Assembly (NCBI RefSeq): GCF_030695035.1
Contig: NZ_JAUYTT010000025.1
Location: forward strand, 62,001-126,000
Length of the DNA stretch: 64,000 bases
Direction: 5' to 3'
Origin: Frigidibacter sp.
GTDB lineage: Bacteria; Pseudomonadota; Alphaproteobacteria; Rhodobacterales; Rhodobacteraceae
Below the pieces are notes generated by a model. That model did not search any database. It was not told where the DNA came from and worked only from the letters and a program-made list of their open reading frames with translations. Below are positions 45,459 through 53,585 of the stretch, piece after piece. The first letter of the stretch is position 1; each line of letters opens with the position of its first letter. The position numbers were made by a program, and so were the translations under genes.

Positions 45459-46022
45459 GTGGCCGACGAAGTGAAAAAGCCGCTGCTGATCAAGCGCTAT
45501 GCCAGCCGCAGGCTCTACAACACCGAGACCAGCGATTACGTCACCCTCGAGGACATTGCCTCGTTCATCCGCGACGGGCGCGAGGTGCAGATCATCGATC
45601 TGAAATCGGGTGACGACCTGACCCGCCAGTATCTGCTGCAGATCGTGGCCGAACATGAAAGCCGCGGCGAAAGCGTGCTGCCGGTGGATGTGCTGACCGA
45701 CCTCGTGCGCAGCTACACCACGCAGGCGCAAAGCGTTGTGCCGCAGTTCCTCGCGATGTCGTTCGAGATGCTGCGCGAGAGCCAGTCGAAGATGATGGAA
45801 AACCTGTCGAACTTTCCGAGCCCGATGGCGACGATGCCGGGCTTCGACGCGCTGACCCGCCAGCAGCAGGCCTTCCTGAAAACCATGATGGGCGGCTGGA
45901 GCGGCGCATCCTCGGGTCCCGAACCCGAGACCGATGCGCCGGCCCGCACCGGCGAGAAGGAAGAGCTGGCGCAGATCAAGAAGCAGCTCGCCGATCTGCA
46001 ATCCAAGCTGTCCAAGCTCTGA
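45459..46022 (+). CDS. phaR: PHB synthesis repressor PhaR
   Basis: 187 residues. The N-terminal PHB accumulation regulatory domain (about 5-65: LLIKRYASRRLYNTETSDYVTLEDIASFIRDG) is followed by a second helical domain and a C-terminal coiled-coil-like helix (EKEELAQIKKQLADLQSKLSKL). PhaR binds both phaP/phaR promoter DNA and PHB, releasing the promoters when polymer appears. The start is GTG 45459 with GGGGAGGTGGAC upstream; the upstream ATG 45399 would cover the operator. A terminator follows 42 bp after the stop. Confidence 0.94.
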   Translation: MADEVKKPLLIKRYASRRLYNTETSDYVTLEDIASFIRDGREVQIIDLKSGDDLTRQYLLQIVAEHESRGESVLPVDVLTDLVRSYTTQAQSVVPQFLAMSFEMLRESQSKMMENLSNFPSPMATMPGFDALTRQQQAFLKTMMGGWSGASSGPEPETDAPARTGEKEELAQIKKQLADLQSKLSKL

Positions 46023-46064
46023 CGCTTTCGTCCCGCCGTTCAGGGAGGAAAGGCGGGACATGGG

Positions 46065-46092
46065 AAAGGGGGCCGGTTGCGGCCCCCTTTCT
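46065..46092. terminator. Bidirectional terminator after phaR
   Basis: A perfect 10-bp stem AAAGGGGGCC-GGTTGC-GGCCCCCTTT followed by CTTGTCT lies between phaR and the convergent aminotransferase gene. Confidence 0.85.
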
Positions 46093-46121
46093 TGTCTCTG
46101 GCGACCGGACCGGCGGAGGGG

Positions 46122-47489
46122 TCAGGCGACTTCGGCGAAGACCTTCTTCAGCGCAGCCCCCAGCTTGTCGAACATCTCGTCCATCTGCGCTTCGGTCATG
46201 ATGAAGGGCGGGCAGAGCACGATGGCCTGCCCCAGCGGCCGGCAGATCAGCCCGTGATCGGTGCAGGTATTGGCGATGCGCTCAGAGACCGAGAGCGAGC
46301 CGTCGAAGGGCGTCTTGGTGGCCTTGTCCTTGACCGCCTCCAGCGCACCCATCAGGCCCTTGCCGCGCCATTCGCCGATATTGGGGTTCTCGGCCAGATA
46401 GGCCATCCCCGCCTCGAACTTCGGGGTCAGGGCGCGAACGTTCTCGGCCAGCCCCTCGTTCATCACCACGTCGATGGCCTTCAGTGCGATGGCGCAGCCG
46501 ACCGGGTGGCCCGAGGCGGTGAAGCCATGCGGGAACTCCTCGATGGCTTCCGCCGCCGCCTGCATCCGGTCCGCAAGGTCCGGCCCCAGGATCACCGCGC
46601 CCATCGGGAAGAAGCCCGCGGTGATGTTCTTGGAGCTGATGATCGCGTCGGGCATGAAGTCATAGGTCTCGCAACCCCAGGTATTGCCGGTACGCCCGAA
46701 GCCGGTGATGACCTCATCGGCGATCAGCGGGATGCCGTAGCGCTTCAGCACCACCTGCACCGCCTGGAAATAGCCCTTGGACGGCGGGATCACCCCGCCC
46801 GCGCCCATCACCGGCTCGGCGAAGAAGCCCGCGATGGTGTCGGGGCCTTCCATGATGATCCGCGCTTCCAGCTCTGCCGCCATGCGGGCGGTGAACTGCT
46901 CCTCGGTCTCGCCATCGCGGCCAAAGCGCCAGTAATGCGGGCAGCCGACATGGATGAAGCCGGGCAGGGGCAGCCCGAAGACCGAATTGTAGGGCTTGCC
47001 GGTCATGCTGGCGGAGACGGCCGTCACGCCGTGATAGCTGTTCACGCGGGTGATGATCTTGCGGCGCTGCGGCTTGCCCTCGGCGCCAGCCAGGAACCAC
47101 AGCATCTTGACCATCGTGTCATTCGCTTCGGAGCCGGAGTTGGTGTAGAACACCCGGCCCTTCTCGAAAGGCGAGACCTCGATCAGCTTCTCGGACAGCA
47201 TCACCGTCTGGTCCGACATTCGGCCAAAGAAGGCGTGATAGCCGGGGAAGCGGTCATATTGCGCCTTGGCGGCGGCGATCAGGCCGGGGTGATCGAAGCC
47301 GGCGACCATGTTCCACAGGCCCGAATTGGCATCGAGATAGCGGCGGCCGTGGACGTCGATGACATAGGGCCCCTCGCCATGGGTCAGCACCACCGCGCCG
47401 CGCTCGTGGACCGAGGGCAGGTCGGTGAACCCGTAAAGCGAGGAATTGTCGGCGCGGGATTCCCAGCTGTTCGGCGTATCGTCGCGCAT
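46122..47489 (-). CDS. Class III aminotransferase (putrescine/taurine-pyruvate type)
   Basis: 455 residues. This is an omega-aminotransferase: YVIDVHGRRYLDANSGLWNMVAGF, FYTNSGSEANDTMVKM, SYHGVTAVSASMTGKP, DEVITGFGRTGNTWG and the PLP Lys in SSKNITAGFFPMGAV. Relatives transfer amino groups from putrescine, taurine or beta-alanine to pyruvate. The polyamine-type genes at 48.8-58.3 kb favour a diamine role (SpuC-like), but taurine is a real alternative. Of three in-frame ATGs, 47489 has AAGG at workable distance. It is divergent from the LysR gene, its likely regulator. Confidence 0.88.
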   Translation of the reverse strand: MRDDTPNSWESRADNSSLYGFTDLPSVHERGAVVLTHGEGPYVIDVHGRRYLDANSGLWNMVAGFDHPGLIAAAKAQYDRFPGYHAFFGRMSDQTVMLSEKLIEVSPFEKGRVFYTNSGSEANDTMVKMLWFLAGAEGKPQRRKIITRVNSYHGVTAVSASMTGKPYNSVFGLPLPGFIHVGCPHYWRFGRDGETEEQFTARMAAELEARIIMEGPDTIAGFFAEPVMGAGGVIPPSKGYFQAVQVVLKRYGIPLIADEVITGFGRTGNTWGCETYDFMPDAIISSKNITAGFFPMGAVILGPDLADRMQAAAEAIEEFPHGFTASGHPVGCAIALKAIDVVMNEGLAENVRALTPKFEAGMAYLAENPNIGEWRGKGLMGALEAVKDKATKTPFDGSLSVSERIANTCTDHGLICRPLGQAIVLCPPFIMTEAQMDEMFDKLGAALKKVFAEVA

Positions 47490-47749
47490 GATCATCATCC
47501 TTTATGTACATGTCGTGTTGGGTGCCACGCTATCTGGAGCGCGGGCGGCGTTCAACACCCAGCCAGCAGGACTTGCGCGGAATGGCCGGGCGGGCGGGCG
47601 AAGTGACGGTTGGCCGGGCACGCCGTCCGCCATTTTGTCGTGGGCAGCGGATTGATCGGGCGGGACAAGGCCCCGATTGCACGCGCCAACGTTTGCCCCT
47701 AGCGTCGCAGCAACCGGCCCGGTCGGGCGAACCCGCAAAGGACGCGCGC

Positions 47750-48712
47750 ATGGTCGAAACGCAAGGTCGCGTCACGCTCTGGGCCATCGAGGTGTTCCTT
47801 GTCACCGCGGAAGAGGGCGCCATTTCGGCGGCCGCGCGCCGGCTGGGGGCCAGCCCCTCCAGCATCAGCCAGCAGCTGACGGGCCTTGAGGCGGCGCTTG
47901 GGGCGGAGCTTCTGGACCGCTCCACCCGGCCCGTGGCGCTGACCCCGGCAGGCGAGATCTTCCGCCGCCATGCGCAGGCCATCCTCAACGAACTTACTCA
48001 GGCGCGCACCAGCCTTGGCCTCGCCGACCTGTCGCGGCTGACCTCGTTCCGGCTGGGGATGATCGAGGATTTCGACGCCGAGGTGACGCCGCGGCTGCTG
48101 TCGGGCATGGCGGCGGACCTTCACGGCTGGCAGTTCCTGCTGGAAACCGGCGCGAGCCATTGGCTGCTGGACCAGCTTGACGCCCGCGCGCTCGACATTG
48201 TGGTGGCCGCCGATATGGGCGCCTCGGCCGAGTGGATGGAGGTGCATCCGCTGCTGACCGAGCCCTTCGTGGCGGCGGTGCCCAAGCGGATGGCGGGGGC
48301 GGGGCTGGCGGAACTCTCCGCTCTGCCGCTGATCCAGTACACCGCGCGGCACCATATGGGCCGGCAGATCGCGGCGCATCTGGCGCGGCAGAACCTGCGC
48401 CTGTCGCACCGGTTCGAGCTGGACAGCTATCACGCGATCATGGCGATGGTGGCCGAGGGGGCGGGCTGGACGATCCTCACGCCGCTGGGGTTCCTGCATG
48501 CCAAGCGCTTCCGCACCGAGGCCGAGATGCTGCCGCTGCCCTTCGAGCCGCTGACCCGAACCATTTCACTCTCCGCCCGCCGGGGCGTGCTGCAGGACAT
48601 GCCGGCCCGGGTTGCGGGCCGGCTGCGGCCCCTGCTGGCCGAGATGATCGTGGCGCCGGCGGTGGAGCGCTACCCCTGGCTCGCCGCCGACTTGCGGGTG
48701 CTGCCGGGGTAA
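47750..48712 (+). CDS. LysR-family transcriptional regulator
   Basis: 320 residues. An N-terminal winged helix (about 5-65: LWAIEVFLVTAEEGAISAAARRLGASPSSISQQLTGLEAALG) is followed by a two-lobed effector-binding domain. ATG 47750 has AAAGGA upstream. It is divergent from the class III aminotransferase across 260 bp and lies beside the amine catabolism genes, so it probably senses an amine or amino acid in that pathway. The intergenic region contains an ATGTACAT palindrome at 47504-47511 near the aminotransferase start. Confidence 0.9.
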   Translation: MVETQGRVTLWAIEVFLVTAEEGAISAAARRLGASPSSISQQLTGLEAALGAELLDRSTRPVALTPAGEIFRRHAQAILNELTQARTSLGLADLSRLTSFRLGMIEDFDAEVTPRLLSGMAADLHGWQFLLETGASHWLLDQLDARALDIVVAADMGASAEWMEVHPLLTEPFVAAVPKRMAGAGLAELSALPLIQYTARHHMGRQIAAHLARQNLRLSHRFELDSYHAIMAMVAEGAGWTILTPLGFLHAKRFRTEAEMLPLPFEPLTRTISLSARRGVLQDMPARVAGRLRPLLAEMIVAPAVERYPWLAADLRVLPG

Positions 48713-48734
48713 GGTCTGCGCTCTTGGCAGGCGT

Positions 48735-48790
48735 GCGGGGGGCCTTCTGCCCCCCGCGCCCCCCGAGGATATTTGGAAAAGGCAAAGGGG
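48735..48790 (+). repeat. Intergenic hairpin element, copy D
   Basis: GCGGGGGGC-CTTCT-GCCCCCCGC, then GCCCCCCGAGGATATTTGG and AAAAGGCAAAGG. It lies between the convergent LysR and DegT-family genes. Confidence 0.78.
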
Positions 48791-48809
48791 GCGGGGTTGG
48801 CCTTGCTTG

Positions 48810-50060
48810 TCAGTCCGCGTGCACCGCGGCGGCGGCGTCGATCAGGGCGTCCGCGATGAAGTCCAGCTCCGGCCGCGTCAGCCGCGCCGGCAGGCGCACG
48901 TCGCAGGCGCGCATCAGCATGGCGCGGGTCTGCGGCAGTTCGGGCAGGTCGTCCAGGAACTGCCAGTTCCAGAAGGCGCGGGCGTTGTTCTCGCTGAGCC
49001 CGAAGACCTGGACCGAGATGCCGCGGGCCTTGGCGGCGTCCTGAAAGGCCAGCGCCTTGGCGTCGGTGTCGAACCCGACGAGGTTGAACTGGATGGAATC
49101 CGGGGCGCGGGTTTCCTGCGGCAGCGCCGGAGGCACCGACAGCCAGGGCGAAGTGTTCAGCCGCTCTGCCACATGGTCATGCCCCGCGCGGCCGTTCCGC
49201 ACCCGCCGGTCCAACTCGCCGAGTTGCGGGCGGATGACGGCGGCCGAAAGGTTCTGCATCCGGGTGTTGTAAAGCGGAAGACGGTTCTGCCAGAGGTGAT
49301 AGCTGTTCTGCAGGCCGGGATGCTTCTTCCAGTTCGCCTCGTAGGCGCCGGACATGATCACCGCGCGGGCGGCAATCTCGGGGTCATCCGTGACCATGAT
49401 CCCGCCTTCGCCGGCATTGATCATCTTGTAGGACTGGAAGCTGAAGCAGCCGACCTTGCCGATGGTGCCGATCGGGCGGCCGTTCCACAGGGTGCCAAGC
49501 GAATGCGCCGCATCCTCGATCACCGGAATGCCGCGGGCATCGCAGAGCGCCATGATACCGTCCATGTCGGAGGTGTGGCCGCGCATATGGCTGATCAGCA
49601 CCGCGGCGATGGTGTCATCAAGCTTGGCCTCGAAATCGGCCATGTCGATGCGGTAGTTCTGACCGACCTCGACCAGCACCGGCACGCAATCGGCATGGAC
49701 CACGGCGGATGGCACGGCGGCGAAGGTGAAGGCCGGGATCAGCACCCTTGCGCCGCGGGGCAGGTCCAGCGCCTTCAGCGTCAGGAACAGCGCGGCGGAG
49801 CAGGAGGCGACGGCGAGCGCATAGCGGCTGCCGAGCATCGCGGCGAACTCTGCCTCCAGCAGCGCGACGGGGGCGCCTTCGGGGGCGGTGTAGCGGAAGA
49901 GGTCACCCGATTGCAGCAGCCGGTCGATCTCGACCCGGGCCGCCTCGGGGATTGGCTCGGCATCATAGACATTTGGCGCATGGGCTGCGGAGGCAAGGAT
50001 AGCTGCGGAGGGGCGGGCGGGGGTCTCAAGCACGGCAAGTGCCTGTCCGTCATGGGCCAT
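48810..50060 (-). CDS. DegT/DnrJ/EryC1/StrS-family aminotransferase
   Basis: 416 residues. The family usually aminates nucleotide sugars. Visible are SRYALAVASCSAALFLTLKAL, IPAFTFAAVPSAVVHADCVPV, VIEDAAHSLGTLWNGRPIGTIG, and the PLP Lys in SFQSYKMINAGEGG. The C-terminal part is less typical. No other sugar or polysaccharide genes are near, so a different amino acceptor connected with the adjacent amine pathway is possible. ATG 50060 has its AGGAAAG ribosome-binding site inside the 3' arm of an 11-bp hairpin. It is 84 bp downstream of the oxidase gene. Confidence 0.87.
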   Translation of the reverse strand: MAHDGQALAVLETPARPSAAILASAAHAPNVYDAEPIPEAARVEIDRLLQSGDLFRYTAPEGAPVALLEAEFAAMLGSRYALAVASCSAALFLTLKALDLPRGARVLIPAFTFAAVPSAVVHADCVPVLVEVGQNYRIDMADFEAKLDDTIAAVLISHMRGHTSDMDGIMALCDARGIPVIEDAAHSLGTLWNGRPIGTIGKVGCFSFQSYKMINAGEGGIMVTDDPEIAARAVIMSGAYEANWKKHPGLQNSYHLWQNRLPLYNTRMQNLSAAVIRPQLGELDRRVRNGRAGHDHVAERLNTSPWLSVPPALPQETRAPDSIQFNLVGFDTDAKALAFQDAAKARGISVQVFGLSENNARAFWNWQFLDDLPELPQTRAMLMRACDVRLPARLTRPELDFIADALIDAAAAVHAD

Positions 50061-50065
50061 GTTCG

Positions 50066-50094
50066 GCTTTCCTGAAAAGTTTATTCAGGAAAGC
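50066..50094 (-). promoter_or_regulatory. Hairpin enclosing the Shine-Dalgarno of the DegT-family gene
   Basis: A perfect 11-bp inverted repeat GCTTTCCTGAA / TTCAGGAAAGC with a 7-nt spacer ends 5 bases before the ATG. In the mRNA the AGGAAAG site is part of the 3' arm, so folding would block initiation. It could instead be a protein-binding operator. Confidence 0.6.
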
Positions 50095-50144
50095 TGTAAG
50101 CGGGCGGGGCGATTTTTGCTACTGAAAACTTGTCGCAGCGGCGG

Positions 50145-51446
50145 TTACACGCCCAAACGATCCCGCATCCCGAACCATGTCATCGCCAGCACCAGCATCG
50201 GCCAGCGCAGCGCCGCGCCGCCCGGGAAGCGTGGGGTGGGCAGGCTGGCCAGCAGGTCGAACCGCTCGGCCTGACCCGCCACCGCCTCGGCCATGACCTT
50301 TCCGGCCAGCGTCGCCAACGCGACGCCGTGGCCGGAATAGCCGGAGGCCGAGAGGATGTTGGGCGTGACGCGCAAGAAGCAGGGCAGGCGGTTCATGGTG
50401 ATCGCCAGCGTGCCGCCCCAGGCGTAGTCGATCTTCGCGTCCGCCAGTTGCGGATAGACCTCCAGCATCGGGCCGCGCACGGTTTTCACTATGTCGGGGA
50501 AGCGGTAGCCATAGCTCTCGCCGCCGCCGAAGAGCAGCCGGTCATCCTCGCTGAGCCGCCAGTAATTCACCACGAAGCGGGTATCGGCGACGGCAACATT
50601 CTCGCGCAGGACGGTTGCCACGCGGGCGCCAAGCGGTTCGGTCGCCACGATGAAGTTGTTGATCGGCATCACCCGCGCGGCCACCTGCGGCATCAGCCCG
50701 CCGAGATAGCCATTGGCGGCGAGGATGACATGACCCGCCTCGACATGGCCGCCTTCGGTGATGATGCGGGGGCGGGGGCCCTGCTCGATGGCCGTGACGG
50801 TGCTGCCCTCGTGCAGGCGCGCGCCCGCGGCGGCGGCGGCCTGCGCGAGGCCGATGGCGAAGTTCAGCGGGTGCAGGTGCCCGGCGCCGCGGTCGATGTC
50901 GCCGCCGCAATAGGCGTCCGAGGGCAGGATGGCCTGCAGCGCGTCCCGGTCCAATGGCTGGACCTTGTCATAGCCATAGTCGCGCTGCAGCTTTTCGGCA
51001 TAGGCGCGGGCATGGGCGACTTCCGAGGGCTTGCGGCAGGCGTGGACGATGCCGGGGACGAACTGGCAGGGCATGGCGTGATCGGCGATCAGCGCCTGCA
51101 CCAGCGCCTTGGCCTCTTCGCCGAGGTCCCACAGGCGACGCGCTGCCTCGGGCCCGGCGATCTGTTCCAGATCGTCCTGCTCCAGCCGTTGGCCGCTGCC
51201 GACCTGCCCGCCATTGCGGCCCGAGGCGCCAAAGCCGATGCGGTGCGCCTCGAGCAGCACCACGCTGAGGCCCCTTTGCGTCAGATGCAGCGCGGCGGAC
51301 AGGCCGGTATAGCCGCCGCCGACGATGCAGACATCGGCGCGGGCGCTGCCTTGCAGCGGGGCGAAGCGCTCCAGCGGCGCGGCGGTGGCGGCATACCAGC
51401 TGGGGGGATACTCGCCCCGGTGGTCGTTGGCGAAGAGCAGGTTCAT
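50145..51446 (-). CDS. puuB: FAD-dependent amine oxidoreductase, gamma-glutamylputrescine oxidase-like
   Basis: 433 residues, DAO-type flavoprotein. The N-terminal dinucleotide fold ADVCIVGGGYTGLSAALHL (about 29-47) binds FAD; FGASGRNGGQVGSGQR and VNYWRLSEDDRLLFGGGESYG are typical of the PuuB/OrdL group. It would oxidise the gamma-glutamylated amine to the aldehyde, releasing ammonia and H2O2. The 3-bp gap from the ligase gene upstream and the neighbouring Puu-like genes support this role, though the exact amine is not determined. Confidence 0.85.
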   Translation of the reverse strand: MNLLFANDHRGEYPPSWYAATAAPLERFAPLQGSARADVCIVGGGYTGLSAALHLTQRGLSVVLLEAHRIGFGASGRNGGQVGSGQRLEQDDLEQIAGPEAARRLWDLGEEAKALVQALIADHAMPCQFVPGIVHACRKPSEVAHARAYAEKLQRDYGYDKVQPLDRDALQAILPSDAYCGGDIDRGAGHLHPLNFAIGLAQAAAAAGARLHEGSTVTAIEQGPRPRIITEGGHVEAGHVILAANGYLGGLMPQVAARVMPINNFIVATEPLGARVATVLRENVAVADTRFVVNYWRLSEDDRLLFGGGESYGYRFPDIVKTVRGPMLEVYPQLADAKIDYAWGGTLAITMNRLPCFLRVTPNILSASGYSGHGVALATLAGKVMAEAVAGQAERFDLLASLPTPRFPGGAALRWPMLVLAMTWFGMRDRLGV

Positions 51447-51449
51447 GGC

Positions 51450-52823
51450 TCAGACGTTCAGCAGCAGATGCTCACGCTCCCAGGGGCTGATGACCTGCAG
51501 GAACTCCTTGTATTCGTTGCGCTTCACCGACTCGTAGATGTTGCAGAACTCCACCCCCAGCACCTCGCGCACCGGCACGCATTCCGCCAGGATGTCCAGC
51601 GCGTCGCCAAGGTTGGTTGGCAGGTCATCCTCGGACATATAGGCGTCACCGAGGCATTCCGAGCGTGGCAGCTTCTTCTCCATCAGCCCCAGATAGCCGC
51701 AGGCGAGCGAGGCCGCGAAGCCGAGATAGGGGTTGCAATCCATCCCCGCCAGCCGGTTCTCCAGCCGCCGCCCCGCAGGGTCCGAGATCGGCACCCGGAG
51801 GCCGGTGGTGCGGTTGTCGCGGCCCCATTCGAGGTTGATGGGCGCAGCGAAGTCGGGGACGTAGCGGCGATAGCTGTTCACGTAGGGCGCCAGCAGCGCG
51901 ATCACCGCGGGCAGGTAGGTCTGCATCCCGGCGATGAAATGCAGGAAGGTTTCCGTCTCGTTGCCATTCGGGGCCGAGAAGATGTTCTCGCCGGTCTTGG
52001 TGCTGACAACCGAGTGGTGGATATGCATGGCGCTGCCCGGCTCGCCCTCGATGGGTTTGGCCATGAAGGTGGCGAAGCAATCGTGGCGCAGGGCGGCTTC
52101 CCGGATCAGCCGCTTGAAGTAGAAGATCTCGTCGGCGAGTTCGATGGGGTCGCCGTGGTGCAGGTTGATCTCGACCTGCCCGGCGCCGCCCTCTTGCAAG
52201 ATCCCGTCGATCTCGAAGCCCTGCGCCTCGGCGAAGTCGTAGATGTCGTCGATGACCTTGCCGTATTCATCGACCGCGCTCATCGAATAGGCCTGCTTGG
52301 CGGCCGCGCGGCGGCCGGATCGGCCCATCGGCGGGATGATCGGCTGGTTGGGGTCGATATTGCGCGCGACGAGGAAGAATTCCATCTCTGGCGCGACGAT
52401 CGGCGACCAGCCTTGGGCGTTATACAGCTCCACGATGCGCTTCAGCACATTGCGGGGGGCGGCTTCCACCGGCTTGCCCTGCTGGTCCTTCACGTCATGG
52501 ATCACCTGCAGCGTCACATCCGCCGTCCAGGGCGCGGCGCTGGCGGTGCTGTAATCGGGCGTCAGGATCATGTCGGGCTCTGTAAACGCGCCCGAGGGAT
52601 TGTCGGCCCAGTCGCCGGTGATGGTCTGCAGGAAGATCGAGTTGGGCAGGAAGAAGCTGGCCTGCTTGGCGAATTTCGACGCGGGCATCGCCTTGCCGCG
52701 GGCGACGCCGGCAATGTCCGAGACGATGCACTCCACCTCATCCAGCCGGCGGCCGGCAATGTAGCTGCGGGCGGCTTCGGGGATCTTGTCCATCCAGTCG
52801 GTGGTCGAAGGCTGCATCGCCAT
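51450..52823 (-). CDS. puuA: Glutamine synthetase-family gamma-glutamyl-amine ligase (PuuA-like), copy 2
   Basis: 457 residues. The GS catalytic signatures are present: APEMEFFLVARN, EGGAGQVEINLHHGDP, FMAKPIEGEPGSAMHIHHSV and the Arg-rich NRTTGLRVPISDPAGRRLENRLAG. The N-terminal beta-grasp segment is of the short PuuA type. The family joins glutamate to a polyamine amine group with ATP. ATG 52823 is the likely start; a purine-rich GAGAGTG lies upstream. It follows the amidotransferase gene by 5 bp. A paralogue lies just beyond that gene at 53586-54917. Confidence 0.88.
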   Translation of the reverse strand: MAMQPSTTDWMDKIPEAARSYIAGRRLDEVECIVSDIAGVARGKAMPASKFAKQASFFLPNSIFLQTITGDWADNPSGAFTEPDMILTPDYSTASAAPWTADVTLQVIHDVKDQQGKPVEAAPRNVLKRIVELYNAQGWSPIVAPEMEFFLVARNIDPNQPIIPPMGRSGRRAAAKQAYSMSAVDEYGKVIDDIYDFAEAQGFEIDGILQEGGAGQVEINLHHGDPIELADEIFYFKRLIREAALRHDCFATFMAKPIEGEPGSAMHIHHSVVSTKTGENIFSAPNGNETETFLHFIAGMQTYLPAVIALLAPYVNSYRRYVPDFAAPINLEWGRDNRTTGLRVPISDPAGRRLENRLAGMDCNPYLGFAASLACGYLGLMEKKLPRSECLGDAYMSEDDLPTNLGDALDILAECVPVREVLGVEFCNIYESVKRNEYKEFLQVISPWEREHLLLNV

Positions 52824-52828
52824 GGGGA

Positions 52829-53509
52829 TCACACTCTCGGTTGCTTGAAGAATTCCGCGATCTGCCGGGCGATCACGCTTGCCGAATTGGCCTCGGCCAG
52901 CCGGGCCTCGGCCGCCTCCATCAGCGGCTCTGGCACCAGGCCCTTGCCGCGCGTTTGCATCAGGCCGCGGACAAAGCCGCCGGTGAACTCCGGGTGGGCC
53001 TGCACGGTATAGGCGCGGTCGCCATAGACCAGCGCGGCGTTCTCGCAAAATTCATTGGTGCCGGCGACTTCGGCGCAGTCGGGGCGTTCCGTCACCTGAT
53101 CGCGGTGCCAGGCGTTCAGCGTCAGCTTTTCGCCGCCGAAGTCGTAATCCTGCGGGCCGACGGCCCAGCCTGCGGCGTGGCGTTCGACCTTGCCGCCAAG
53201 CGCCTGCGCGATGATCTGGTGGCCAAAGCAGATGCCGACCAGAGGCACCTGCGCGGCAAAGGCTTCGCGGATGAAGGCCTCCAGCGGCGCGATGAAGGGG
53301 TGATCCTCATAGGCGCCGTGGCGCGAACCGGTGATGAGCCAGCCGTCGCACTCATGCACACCCTGCGGGAACTCCATCGCCTCCACATGGAAGGTGCGGA
53401 AGCTCAGGTCATGGTCAGCCAGAAGTGCGTGGAACATGTCCGGATAGTCACCCAGCTCATCCCGCAGGACATCGGGGGACTGGCCGGTCTGCAAGATACC
53501 GATCAGCAT
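52829..53509 (-). CDS. Class I glutamine amidotransferase-like hydrolase
   Basis: 226 residues. GATase1 core: LITGSRHGAYED, nucleophile Cys in VGICFGHQIIAQALGG, and the VQAHPEF His/Glu pair. It is not the peptidase-C26 type PuuD of E. coli but the GMP-synthase-like amidotransferase group. Sitting between two PuuA-like ligases, it may hydrolyse gamma-glutamyl amides at the end of the pathway, or supply ammonia. ATG 53509 matches the family start MLIGILQTGQSP. The gap to the ligase gene upstream is 76 bp. Confidence 0.82.
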   Translation of the reverse strand: MLIGILQTGQSPDVLRDELGDYPDMFHALLADHDLSFRTFHVEAMEFPQGVHECDGWLITGSRHGAYEDHPFIAPLEAFIREAFAAQVPLVGICFGHQIIAQALGGKVERHAAGWAVGPQDYDFGGEKLTLNAWHRDQVTERPDCAEVAGTNEFCENAALVYGDRAYTVQAHPEFTGGFVRGLMQTRGKGLVPEPLMEAAEARLAEANSASVIARQIAEFFKQPRV

Positions 53510-53585
53510 GGAATGCTCTTTGTTGGTCGGCCCCAACCTAACCCCGCGCAGGGTTGCTGCGCAAGGGGGAGGCCGGGGCTGGGGA

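Noticed and set aside
50130-53012. 960-codon open frame on the plus strand
   Set aside because: Opposite the PuuB-like and PuuA-like genes; amino acid composition is that of an antisense frame with no domain.
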